Positions 45,906 to 56,871 of a stretch of DNA of 64,000 nucleotides are shown here, in pieces (position 1 is the stretch's first letter; each line of letters opens with the position of its first letter). The stretch is taken from contig CM076146.1 in NCBI GenBank assembly GCA_038025085.1, forward strand, positions 17,272,001-17,336,000, in the 5' to 3' direction. The stretch is from Tetragonia tetragonoides. Lineage: Eukaryota > Streptophyta > Magnoliopsida > Caryophyllales > Aizoaceae. Below the pieces are notes generated by a model. The model was not told the origin of the DNA and ran no database searches. It saw only the letters and a list, made by a program, of their open reading frames with translations. The position numbers and the translations under genes were made by a program.

Positions 45906-47173
45906 GTTGCATATTTACCAGTGCTAACCCTTGTTGCATCTTTCTTGTTCTTTTTCTTTGCGCAGTTTGTACTACCTGCCATTCTCCCTCTTTGATCACA
46001 GGGTTACTAACTGGTTTTGCAACTTGCACAGGCTGTGCACTAGTATCATTAGGTTTGTCTTTAGTGGTAACCAAAGGTGGTTTAGGTTGCCATTGTTTTG
46101 GAGGCAGCTTCTTCGTGCATTTTGCTTCCTCATGCCCCAATAACTTGCAAAAATTGCATTTCACAGGTTTCCATTAATACTCTACCTTCTGTGAAATCAA
46201 TCTTCCTATTGCATTATCATACATAACCTCATCAGGAAATGGCCCTTTAATTTTCACGTCCACCAAAGCTCTAACATAATCCACCCCCATTTTCAATTCA
46301 GTGTTCTTGTCTACCATAATTGGTTCCCAATTAAAGTGCAAATTTTACTGATACCCATAGGGCTCTAGTATCTAACATCAAGATTAGGCAATCTTATCCA
46401 AATAGGAACAGAATGGACATCTTCACTCATTGCTTCAAGGTCACCCCCCCCCCCCAAGGTCTCACAATTAATGGTTTACTATCAAAATGGAAGACCCCAG
46501 CCTCTAAGACTTCAGTTATCCCAACATCCGATTCAAAATGAACTAGTGTGAGCCCATTCTTCATCATTACAACCTTATCAACCCCATATTTTCCCCAAAT
46601 TCTTCTAATAAACCCATTCATTATCTAAAATGGAGGTTTTGCCCCCATTATAAAGCAAACAACAGATGTGCTCTAATAATCAACCTCCTTCTAAATATCA
46701 TCAAGTTCTGTTTTACCCATTTTAAAACAATTATTTTCAATTGGGGCTACATATTGCAATTTAAATCCAGTTGAACTCAATTTAGAGATATCAAATCTAT
46801 CCCAAGGAGAAGTGGACTTACATTGTTCAGGAATTTCAGCATCCGTCTGGTCAGCCCATGATTGGTCTCCAGAACCCTTTTGACGACTCCTTAATACCGA
46901 TTTCAGTTCTTCACGCACCTTTGTTTGTGTACCAATATCCAATGGGCTTATCACCGAGGTGAGAATTTTGATAGCCCCATCAATTTGTTCAGCACTTAGG
47001 TTTTCAAGCTCTAAATTCATGTTCCTAGCCACCCTTCAAGCATCCGGAGTATCTCCAGAAAATCGCGAGTTATTCATATTTGCATCAGCATTATCATCTA
47101 ATTGGCCATGGCAACCCCCTCGATTTCCATGATTTCTTCCTCCAAACCCTGTACCCCGAGTTCCCACAACCAT
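45871..47173 (-). pseudogene. LINE G ORF1 (DUF4283-like, zinc knuckle)
   Basis: ATG at 47173 begins 'MVVGTRGTGFGGRNHGNRGG'. Fragments 47032-46691 and 46621-46427 match the DUF4283-like RNA-binding ORF1 of plant L1 elements ('GFIRRIWGKYGVDKVVMMKN'). A CCHC knuckle CNFCKLLGHEEAKC lies near 46155-46115 in the last fragment (46164-45871). TGA after 'GDTPDA', TAG stops and frameshifts break it. It overlaps the start of ORF2, as usual. Confidence 0.85.
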
Positions 47174-48477
47174 GGTGACGGTTCACATTAGCAGTCACTA
47201 ACATGCGCCGAGAGAGAATCGGGCTAGAGAGAGAAAGCTTTTCTAGTATGCTTAACCTAGAACTCAAATTACTGTCTGTTATTTGTAAACTTGTAGATAT
47301 TAAAGTATTAGCTAGTGGGTATTGCGAATTAGGAGCTCAACCTTACCGAATGACCCTAAGGTAACTACGTCTATTACGTCAGGTTCATTTTACATTCACT
47401 TTAAGCCTAACTATGTGTATTTATGAGTTATGATTGAATTTTGGGTTCAATGTGAATTAGGGGAGTTATGATAGGTAAAGTAGTAAACTTTTACATGAAA
47501 TTCAGTTTTCCTTTGTTACAGTACAAGTTGGAATTGCTCTAAATGTGTGAGTAGATTATAGAAGCATGTGGTTGGGAAAACATATAGCTTACGTGAGCTT
47601 AGTTATGTTACTGTCAGTATAGTTTATATCAAAACAAGTTGGATTCTTTTGTGTATGTCATGTTTACCATGGGAAGAATTGGATTATTGATTTGCTAAGT
47701 GTCTACTGTTCAGAAATTAAATATGTGAGTAACGAAGATTTTGAGAGCTCTGTTTTAATGATTGAAAAGGGACTTATATGGTACAAATAGTATTTATATG
47801 CAGGAGTGTTCCAGTGCGTTAAAGGGTTGATTATTCTTGGATGCTTTAATCAGTTAACTTTTATGTGTATACATGAGCAGAGATGGATGAATGTTGTGAG
47901 GATGTGTATAGTAGTGCTTTTATATATGCTAACTTTTAATGAATCAGATTGTATTACCTCTTTTATTATATGAGCTGAATTGAAGTGCTGTAATGTTATT
48001 ATCTCTATATGATTTTAGTTTCAGCTAGCAAAGTTTAAAGAAAAAGAAAATAAAGTTATTGTTTGATGTATAAATGGATGACTAGCCTATCTCATGAGTT
48101 TTAAGATATGTTAGTAAGTACTGATAAGGAGAATGATATTTAAAGTGCTCTTGTGGTACGAGTTTAAGAAGAAAGATATGAGCTAAGTATATGACGCAAT
48201 GTGAACACGTCATAAGAAACAAAAGAAATGCGGAGCTTTTAAGATACCAAATTAGATATGAAAAGAAGAAAGAATGCTGATATGGTTGTTACTACAAACT
48301 AGCTAGTGAATATGTTAGTAGTTATGTGATGTGTTGTGCTAATGTCATAAGATACAAAAGAAATGAAAAGTTACTTAAGCTACTAATAACGTAAAGTGGA
48401 AGATGGCTCTGGGTAGTAGGAACCTATGGGTAATTCAGATGTGTCATATGGGAGACGTCCCCAAAGCTTAGCTGCGG

Positions 48478-48565
48478 TCTCCAGTTGTGGCTATGACCCC
48501 CAGTTGTGGTCATCAGGTGTAGCACATTCGGCCCCCATTTGTAGCTTGATCCCTAGTTGTGGTCA
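48478..48565 (+). repeat. CCCCAGTTGTGG motif cluster, degenerate (3' LTR of F)
   Basis: About four copies. The first copy of the 5' LTR cluster is deleted, and others carry substitutions (for example CCCCATTTGTAG). Confidence 0.8.
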
Positions 48566-49288
48566 AGGGTTTAAACGCCCCCGAGATGCGGCAGCCCTAG
48601 GAACCTCTCCCTTATGCCCAGCTCAGTAATGTAAGATTAAAAATAAAAGTTATTAAGATATCCCTAGTATAGAGGATATCTAGAAAGAAGTTACTTGTTT
48701 TTAGTACTATCGTTGGTATTCTCTTTATTTGTATAAGTGTATGGTGTTTGTATTGAGTTAAGTTTGCTAAAGACTAATTAGGATCTCTTATTTGATTAAA
48801 TTGAAGCATGTTTATACGTTTAGACTTGAATTGAATTTAGAATGATCTTTACGTACTAGATGTGAGTTACCAGCTCTGCTGACGTTGCATAATCTCACCT
48901 TTTTGCAGATTGAAGTTTATGTATATAGAGATGCCAGTGAGGAACGTTTCAAATTTGAAGTGTGCAAGAAAATAATAGTTTATTCTTTTAGTAAGCTAAT
49001 TAAGTTGTAATAGTTAGACCACCTAGAATAGTTTGGATTATTATTAGTTTTCAGTTAAAGAGCCTTACACTCATTTGTATGAGTGAGTGTGACGGTAGCG
49101 CCCCGAATGTTATTAGAGTCTTCCGCTGGGTTGATTGGATTTTGTTTTATATTTTTGTTAAGCAGGTTTTAACAAGTCTTTTAGACTGGTTTATGCAGTT
49201 TACAAATGGTATTCCGCCGGATTTTCGGCTCGAGTTTTTTTATTGTTATTTATTTATTTTAGTAGAAAATTTAGGGTGTTACAGTTGT

Positions 49289-50337
49289 CATCTCCTCTCT
49301 TGTCCTTTGGGTTTGAGCAATGAAAAGCTGATTATTCTCTTTTCACAAAGAAAAACAACACCAGTTTCACAGCTATTTTAGTCTATGTAGATGATTTGCT
49401 AATCACTGGTAGTGATCCTGCTGCAATAAAAGACCTTATGAGGAAGCTGAGCTCTCACTTTCATATGAAAGACCTAGGAGGTCTTTGCTATTTTCTTGGT
49501 CTAGAGGTTGCTAGAAATGATCAAAGCATCTTTATCTCCCAAAATAAGTATACTCTGGATCTACTAAAGGAAGCAGGGCTTCATAATTGCAAAAGCCTCA
49601 GAACTCCTATGGATCAGCACATAAAACTTCAACAAGATCAAGGGACACGTCTTCCAAACCCTGAGAAATATAGAAGACTCATTGGGAAGCTGATATATCT
49701 TACAATAACTAGACCTGACATATGCTACACAGTTCAATTGTTGAGTCAGTTTATGCAATCTCCCACATATGTACATATGCAAGCAGTAAAGCACCTCCTC
49801 AGATACCTTGCCAAAGCTCCAGGTCAAGGCATTCTCCTTGCACACAGCTCAGCTGCTCATCTGAAAGCTTATTGTGACTCTGACTGGGCCAACTGCCCCA
49901 TGACAAGAAGATCTACCACTGGCTACTGTATTCTATTAGGAGATTCTCCTGTATCTTGGAAATCCAAGAAACAAAGTGTAGTGTCAAGGTCCTCTGCTGA
50001 GGCAGAATACAGGTCCATGGCACTCACTTGCTGTGAGGTAACATGGCTCCCGAGCTTACTGAAAGATTTGGGATTGAAGGACCTACGGCCTGTGGACTTC
50101 CATTGTGACAACCAAGCTGCTTTGTACATTGCAGCTAATCCTGTCTTTCATGCCAGAACTAAGCACATAGAAGTGGATTGCCACTATGTCAGAGTTCAAG
50201 TGAAGTCAGGCACTATAAAACCCTCTTATGTAAATACTAAGCATCAACTAGCAGATTTACTAACTAAAGTTATTCCTGTTGATCAACACAATAAATTATT
50301 GCACAAGTTAGGAGTTACAGATTCCTTGCACCTCTAA
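49289..50337 (+). pseudogene. Element E pol, 3' portion: reverse transcriptase C-terminal half and RNase H
   Basis: This continues the RT cut at 35260. One TGA occurs near 49319. The open frame 49396-50337 follows the catalytic 'VYVDDLLITGSD' at 49384, with 'GGLCYFLGLEVARN' and 'RRLIGKLIYLTITRPDI'. RNase H shows 'AYCDSDWANCPMTRRSTTGY', 'SSAEAEYRSMA' and 'HCDNQAALYIAANPVFHART', ending in 'KHQLADLLTKVI'. It is the best preserved part of E. It cannot be expressed with the 5' half because element F and stops lie between. Confidence 0.93.
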
Positions 50338-50340
50338 CTT

Positions 50341-50349
50341 GAGGGGGAG
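50341..50349 (+). other. Polypurine tract of element E
   Basis: GAGGGGGAG directly before 3' LTR start TGTGGAATAG. Confidence 0.88.
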
Positions 50350-50566
50350 TGTGGAATAGAGTATGATGAGCTGGCATGTAGTTACATTAGTTTGTTAGGA
50401 GTAAAGGAGTTTGTTACATTTTGTACAGCTGTAAGAGGATTGTATATAAACACCTCCTGTAATAATTGTAAAGGTTACACAATCTAATTCAGTAAAATCT
50501 AAGTTGTCAAGCTTCTCTCTCATCGTTCACATTTCTCTCAATTCTTCATCATTGATAAAGTTCACA
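50350..50566 (+). repeat. 3' LTR of element E
   Basis: 217 bp, same length as the 5' LTR, with six differences by eye. It contains a TATATAAAC motif near 50444 and could serve as an outward promoter towards the gene that starts 380 bp downstream. Confidence 0.93.
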
Positions 50567-50946
50567 TATATGTTGACCATGTGAGTTAGCAATCCACATA
50601 AATGATTAGAATTTAGAGTATTTAATAGGAAAATCTCACACAGTCAAACCTACTCTTTTATTTACATTCAAATTGTGGGAACCCTCACAAAATCACCCAA
50701 TAAAATTATCGAAGTTTCTAACTTACCGAGTCAACCATATAATTTTCCACCCCTCGGACCTGAGTCAAATTGAACAGGATAGCCTCTAAGATAAACTAGA
50801 ATGAACATTTTCCATTTCTATTTTATCGAGATGCGAAATCGAACACTTGATTCACATCAATATTTAAACAACTTTTATTATGTCTTTGACTATCAAAATC
50901 CCTGGAACGTGGAAAGTCCAAAACACCAACAAGAAGAGCAACCAAC
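50567..50946 (+). promoter_or_regulatory. Upstream region of the thylakoid-lumen-type gene
   Basis: The 380 bp between the copia LTR and the ATG are the only non-TE upstream DNA. A weak TATA-like ATATTTAAAC lies near 50860 and an ACGTGG core at 50907-50912. The start-codon context AACATGGC fits plant genes. Which promoter is used cannot be read from sequence alone. Confidence 0.4.
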
Positions 50947-53900
50947 ATGGCTTCCTCTACTTTGAGAGTGGCGACGTTTCCATCATCACAGGTTCCCATC
51001 AGAAAATCATCAAATGCTGAACTTACTGCCAGAACTAGCCGACCATTTCAGGTTAAAATTCGAACCCTTTACTACTGAAACTTATTTCTTTAGTAATTTC
51101 TTTGGTTATTTGAACTTAGTTGGTTAATTGTGTTTCATTTTCTAATTGTTTGTTAAAGATTGTAAATGGGGTCAAAAAATGTTGGTAGAACAAAATGGAG
51201 GGTGAAATTATTTTGCAAACATGTAGGGAAAACTGAATGAGGCAAAAAATAAATAAATAAAGAGGCATCTGGGTTACTCCTATTTTTCTTTATTGTAAGA
51301 GTGAAAACTTCTTTTCTGTGATTTTGAGTTATTTTAGGCAAGATAATTGATAAGTTCAACAAAAAATGAGGAAAGGGTAAGTGGGTGGGACGTGGTTTGT
51401 CATTTGAACTCAAGCATTTTAGTTTGAATGTATCAAGTTCTTTAGTGATTAAACAAAAAAGATTATAGGTATAAGTTGAGGTTATGCTGGCTGACATGGT
51501 AGTAGTTGTTCCTTACTCTCTGACTTAGGGTTTAGGGGTTTGATGTATTAATCTGTTTTCTGAGTTGAGCAATGGTGGGCATGCTTTTGGATGTTCCATT
51601 GTTCGAGAAAATCATTTTGAGAGACACAAGACTTGGTGTTTTATGGTAAATCCATGGAAAGGAAGATAACACATTGGCAATAGTCAATTTGCAGTTGTCT
51701 CTGGTGGAATATGTGGAGGTCAAGAAGTGTACAACTCAACCCTTGGGTCCTGGCAAGCATAAAGGGTATTTCTGTAGGGATATTCAAGATATAAGGTTGA
51801 TGGAACACGGAAGTGGAAGGACCAAGATTTCTCAATTTGATATTTTCCGGCCCCTTCCTTTTTCGTTCTTTTCTTTTCATTCCTGCCTCGTTTCTTCCTT
51901 CCATCATCATGAATAATGTGGCTGCTGATGGTTGCTTATGTTACAAAGCTTGCGTAATTAAGTGATACAAACAGATGAGCGTTTGATAAGGCAATGATAT
52001 GACTACTTGACTAGGGTGTGAACTGTGAACACAATTGATATATGGCTAGGCTGTGAAACCAATCTATGCAAGCCAGGCTCTAAGATCTTGAGGAAAAGAG
52101 TGCATTGATACTTCTGCTAGTGATTTTATGTGGTTGCAGAGAGTGATCATACAGTAGTTATCCTAATGACTTGTTTAATTTCTGATAGTGAGTATGAGCC
52201 ATCTCTAATTGCAAGATCTACACACTAGACTGTCAAGATCCTTACACGCTAATTCAACTCAGACCCTAAGTACATTTTTGTAAGGGCCGAGCCTGAACTT
52301 GATTGTCATTTTTCTAATTTAGTGTCACCATCACTAGTTTCTTGAGATGCCCAATGAAGTATTTAGTACCAGCTTTTGATTGGAGTAGTATTGTACTACA
52401 AAGGATTAAGGAAGTTGTCATCCTCCAGCATTTTGTTGTGCAATGGGACAAAGGCTGCTAATTTGAATATGTGACTTGACGCTGGAATGGTGTTTATGCA
52501 GAGAAGATCTGGTCATTCTCAAACAAGTCAAACGGGTATCGTATTTGCAACTTTTGTCCTTATGCAATATCAAGATGATCCTAGGAGTGACAGTAGCTTT
52601 TATACTTTTGTTGGGTCACATGATTCTTTGCTTATGAGAATGCATGCTTGACTGATCTACCACAAATCAGGGCTCCTTAAACTTAATTTGCTGATTGGTT
52701 TTAATTTTCACATTGTTTGCCTTTGAAGATCGTAAATCGGTTCAATAGTGTTGGTACAAAAATATTAGGTTGATTTGCTCTTGCAAACATGTACTACTAC
52801 GAAAAACTGAATGAGGTAAAAAACAACATCTGGGTTACTCCTGTTTTTCTTTTCTAGAGCCAGTGAAAACTGTAATATGTGAAATTGATTGTTTTTAGGC
52901 AAGATAATTGATTAGGTAGCCATAAAAGAGGAAATGGTAAGTGGGGATTGAAGCTTTTATCGCATTTGAACTCAGACATTTAAATGTATTAGTTCCTCTA
53001 GTTAAAGAACAAATAAGACTTTCAACTGAGGTGAATTGCTGGCTGAGATGGTATCATGTGAGACTTACCGTTTCAAATATGGCTAAACCATTTTCCAAAT
53101 TTTGAGTTTGATGTGCTAATTTGTGGAGTGTAATCTGTTTTTGAGTTGAGCAGTGTCAGGCATGCTTTTGGATGTTCACTTTTTAAAGATGAATCGATTT
53201 GAGAGACATGTCTTGGCGGTTTGTGGTATATCCATAGACAGGAAGATAACACAAAGGCAGTAGTCAATATTGAGTTGGTAACTAGTGAGATATGGGAGGT
53301 CAAGATGTGTACAATTTACCCTTGGGTCCTGACCAACATAAATGCTATATCAGTCGGGATATCTAGGGTAAGCAGGGGATGGAACACGGAAGTGGAAGGA
53401 TGAAGATATCTCATTTTGATCTTTTCTGTCTCCTCTCTTTTTGTTCTTCTCTCTGCTTCTTTCCTCGTTTCTTCCTTCCATCACCATGAGTAATGTGGCT
53501 GTTGATTGTACACATAAAAGTCGAGAATTAGGGTTTATTGCAACTGAATATCTTGCAATTCCTTGAAAACTTGTGTGATTATGTGGTACAAATAGATGAG
53601 CCTTTGAGAAGGCAATGACATGACTAGGTTGTGAACCCAACCCGTAATATAGCTAGGCTGTGAACCCAATAGCAATATGGCTAGGCTGTGAACCCAATCT
53701 ATGTAAGCCAAGCTCTAAGATCTTGATATAAGGAGTTCATTGATATCTCTGCTAGTGGTTTGATGTGGTTGTGAGGAGTGTTCATACAGTGAGTATCCTA
53801 ATGACTTGTTTAATTTGGATAGGGAGCATGAGCCATCTCTGGTTACAAGTCTACTCATGAGACTATCAAGTTCCTTATGCCCTAATTCATGTCAGTGCCT

Positions 53901-55630
53901 AAGTACTTAAAAGCCATTTTTCTAGTTTCTTTTCACACTTTCTAATTTCTTTTAAATCCTCCATGCAGTATTCAGTACCTGCATTTGTTTGGAGTAGTAA
54001 TGGGTACAAAGGAAGTTGTCACTCCCAGTCCCAGCATCTTGTTTGGACTGGGACAAAGGCTGCTTGCTAATTGGACTTATTGCTGCAATAATTTGCCAAA
54101 GGATCTTAACCAAGTCAAAGTGGTGTCGCAATAGCAGCATTGATTCTTGTGCAATATGATCCTAGGAGTCACAGTAACTTCTATATATTTTTCATCTCAC
54201 ATAAGTTTGGGCCTATGAGAATGGGTATTGCAGCTTGACTAGGTTAAGACTAACCAGTGCACGCTAAGTCGCTAAGATCAAATGCTAAAACTATGTGGAT
54301 TCATAATATAGGACCTTTGCTAAAGCCTCATGGTAGAAGTTGCTTTAATCTCATGCACAACTTTGAGAGCTTGAGGCATAGTTCAAGCTCTTTAAGACGA
54401 GATGTGTGATTCTGGCTTATTTGCAAAATTTTAAAGGAATTCCAACTGTTTGAACCTTGGAAAATGTGCAATTACCGTTATTGGGTTTCTGATATATCTG
54501 CTGTCTAATCCTGTTTCCCATTCTGCATTTTTTCCCCTGTTGCAGGTGCGATGCGTTTCAGAGCTTGAAACACCCAAGACCCTCTCTTTGACCAGAAGAG
54601 ATGCAATGCTTTGTGTCACCACATTGTCTGTTACTGGTATTGCCATGTCTTCACCTCAAATTGCTGAAGCACGCATCACAAAGGCTGAGATGAAAAAGAA
54701 AATAAAACAGAAGTTTGAGATGTTGAGGGAAAAGCTGGGCTTGTCAAAGAGAAGCGAAGATGGTGAGGGAAAGTTGCCTACCGTACCACCCCCTTCGGCA
54801 AAGAAGGACAATAAGCTTGCACTGGAGCCGCCTCCTTTGCCACTTCCGAGTCCTCCACAAAACCTTGGTAAATTGCTGGTAGAAGCGACTTTCTTATAAT
54901 CAGCCACAATAAAGCTAAGCTGTAAGACATTGAGGTCGCCAGGTATTCGTTTTAATATTGCATGAATGTCCTCTTTTTTCCCTGCCTCTAGTCACAATAA
55001 GCATTGTGGTTTGGCAACTGGTTTAGCCTAATAGATTATACCTGATTGGCAGAAGCTTGTTTCTCCCTGTATTGTAGAACATCAATAATGGTTATTTTGG
55101 TTGGGGAAAATATCGCTCTTATCTTCTAAGAGAGTCTCAGTTAAGCTAAAAGTAAACTTTCTACCTGGATATCTGCTAAGAGTATAAACTGCATTGGTGC
55201 CATGGACTGGCGAAGAAGGATTAAAAGTAATATTAATATACAGCTGTGCCCCGTCCCTTGCTCTCTTTATCACCCTGTACTTTGGCATCCTCAGCGCCTT
55301 GTTTCTTGGCACACAATTCTCCTTGATTCTTGCCCTCTGCAACACTGACATTGATCTAGTTGCTTCTCGTGCTGATCCATTATCAAATAAATTTCCTTCC
55401 CTTGAAGCTGGGATTGGGAAGATGGCTACTTTATCGATATGCCTGTTTCGTCTGGTTTGGCTTTTTCCAGGAAATGTTGCAATAAGCGGCAAGTGACAAG
55501 CTATTTCTAATTTCTGGGAACCTTGTCCGTTTGTAGCTTCAAAACCAAGCTATGACAATTATGCAGCATATGAACCTTTGAATGATTTTTTGATTTTTGT
55601 CATGCAGATGCTTTCGTATTAGACAAGTAG
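50947..55630 (+). CDS. Putative small thylakoid-lumen protein, three exons
   Basis: Exons: 50947-51051, 54546-54867 and 55608-55630. Both introns are GT-AG, the frame is continuous, and the product is 149 residues. The N-terminus (MASSTLRVATFPSS) is Ser/Thr-rich and acid-poor, like a chloroplast transit peptide, with 'RPFQVRC' near its end. A twin-arginine 'LTRRDAML' plus hydrophobic stretch and 'AEA' cleavage site at about residues 50-77 suggest Tat import to the thylakoid lumen. The mature part is a basic amphipathic helix ('ITKAEMKKKIKQKFEMLREK') and a Pro-rich tail. I do not recognise the family. The last exon encodes only seven full codons and a split one. Retaining intron 2 would give an alternative tail that stops at 54899. 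Confidence 0.7.
51155..52660 (+). repeat. Intronic direct repeat, copy 1
   Basis: It shares ordered blocks with copy 2, including 'AAACTGAATGAGG', 'CATCTGGGTTACTCCT', 'GGCATGCTTTTGGATGTTC' and 'ACACGGAAGTGGAAGGA', with indels between. Confidence 0.8.
52727..54245 (+). repeat. Intronic direct repeat, copy 2
   Basis: Same block order as copy 1. It carries extra short tandem copies of 'GCTAGGCTGTGAACCCAAT' (53618-53700). Confidence 0.8.
54868..55607 (+). other. Intron 2 of the thylakoid-lumen-type gene
   Basis: 740 bp, GTAAATTG...TGCAG. Overlapping long frames on both strands (55194-55496 plus, 55082-55492 minus) lie within it and remain unexplained. Confidence 0.6.
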
Positions 55631-56871
55631 AACACCACTTGTGTCTAGTGGGAACTAAGTTCATTTGATGATTCTAGATGCAGTATTGCATAGCTGCTTA
55701 TATCATGAAAGCAAGTCACTGTCAGGAGGTTCAGCTAGGGAGGCGAATTTGGGAAACCTCATATAGCATTAGGGGCTTGTTTGGAGCTGATACAATCTGC
55801 ACATTCCACACTTGGCTTCACTAATCACTACCACTTTCTTTGCTCACCTCTCTGTTTTGGCACCCTGTGTCTTTGATTGTTCCCCTCACTGTAATACTTG
55901 TAGCGGTCATAACGAACTTGTCTCATCTTTGTTTGTCTCAAACTTCTGTTTCAGCCAGGTTGGCTACACTTCTTGAGATGAGTTAACACCTAAGTTTTCG
56001 GTATGTTTTGTGAGTTACTACACCAAATACTACGCCATATCAACTGGAGGGGATCTCATATGAATTCTCACATTTCTTATACTTGTTTTTCTTTTGTTCC
56101 AATACCAAGTCTCCTAGTTATTTATAACACCCTAGATTTCTTGAGTTTATCTTATAATACACTTGACTTGGCTACAATGTTGCCAAATCCAATTTAACCT
56201 CACATATCTCATCTTTTGGCAATGTTGACATGTTCTTTTAGATATTGCCAAGTAGCAGTAGCTTAACTCAATTTGCATTTTAAAACGAAGTAGGGAAGAA
56301 GCATGATAATGGATATTATTGACAGGCTTAGGTATTGCTTTCTTATCCTTGCATTGGTTTTAAGTCAGGACTTGTTTATCCTTACTGTTATGACTTTGTG
56401 TAAATGTGTAGAAGGACGAAATTACCAAAACATTGTACGGGTCACAAAATTGTTTTGGATTGACAATGTAATACTTCCTGTTAAAAGTCCCAGTTCTTTT
56501 TCAGTTTGTTGTTCTAGTTTTCACTATATAGTTTCCCGTCTAAAAAAGCATGCCCTTACTACCGTAGAATCGGAAGCGAAGGAAGTTTAGAGAGCAACAC
56601 TGCCACTGGTAAAAGTGACATGGCTAGAAAGTACCCATAAGATCAATGCTGCATATATATAAAAAGAATCACAAACTCGGACGAAATTACAAGTTCACTA
56701 CTTAAATACAATCTAGATCATCTCTTTGACCTCACAATAAAACCCTGAAATAGAACCAATTAAGAATCAAAGAGTGAAACTTATTGACTGATCATACCAC
56801 AACAAAATGAAAATTTTAAACACCCAATATTAACCAAACCATTAGCACAATAGCACTGCCTCTTGCCTAGC
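55631..56871. other. Intergenic region between convergent genes
   Basis: This holds the 3' UTRs of two tail-to-tail genes. Short frames at 56003-56197 and 56303-56590 show no domain. Nothing else recognised. Confidence 0.55.

Larger units (their letters stand above)
41674..47270 (-). mobile_element. LINE G: nearly full-length L1-like retrotransposon
   Basis: TSD AACCTAGAACTCRAATT is at 41674-41690 and 47254-47270 (one mismatch), and the single-copy empty site is in the other LTR of F (36201-36217). The body, 41691-47253, reads on the minus strand: short 5' leader, ORF1, ORF2, 3' UTR, poly(A) of about six to eight bases (T run at 41689-41696). Without the solo LTR H it is about 4.85 kb. Both ORFs are broken. 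Confidence 0.92.
35261..49283 (+). mobile_element. Element F: large non-coding LTR retrotransposon derivative (LARD), Tekay/Del-like ends
   Basis: LTRs 35261-38247 and 40959-49283 begin TGTAATATCCCG and end GGTGTTACA. TSD GTTGT is at 35256-35260 and 49284-49288. The PBS is TGGTATCAGAGCA at 38251, and the PPT side reads 'GAGGGTAGAA'. The 2.7-kb interior has no recognisable gag or pol. The PPT context 'TTTCGAGGACGAAACTT' and LTR start resemble Tekay/Del chromoviruses (family knowledge). It would depend on such an element for mobility. Confidence 0.9.
40959..49283 (+). repeat. 3' LTR of element F, interrupted by LINE G
   Basis: LTR parts are 40959-41690 and 47271-49283 (about 2745 bp without the LINE and one TSD). 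It carries a private 28-bp tandem duplication at 41233-41288 and lacks the RNase H fragment of the 5' LTR. Confidence 0.9.
31251..50566 (+). mobile_element. Element E: Ty1/copia retrotransposon split by nested insertions
   Basis: Two 217-bp LTRs (31251-31467 and 50350-50566), a PBS TGGTATCAGAGC, a gag-PR-INT-RT-RH order and a PPT define a copia element. I count six mismatches between the LTRs. Element F is inserted in the RT. The flanking pentamers (CTCTG left, TATAT right) do not match, so no TSD is visible. Confidence 0.92.
51052..54545 (+). other. Intron 1 of the thylakoid-lumen-type gene
   Basis: 3494 bp, GT...TTGCAG. It contains a diverged direct duplication of about 1.5 kb (51155-52660 against 52727-54245). 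No independent gene is seen; minus-strand frames at 51153-51497 and 53350-53640 have no recognised motif. Confidence 0.7.

Noticed and set aside
31246..50571. TATAT as copia TSD, because B's interior also reads CTCTATATG at 7078-7086
   Set aside because: The left junction reads CTCTG, not TATAT, and the right flank diverges from B after six bases, so the match is most likely chance.
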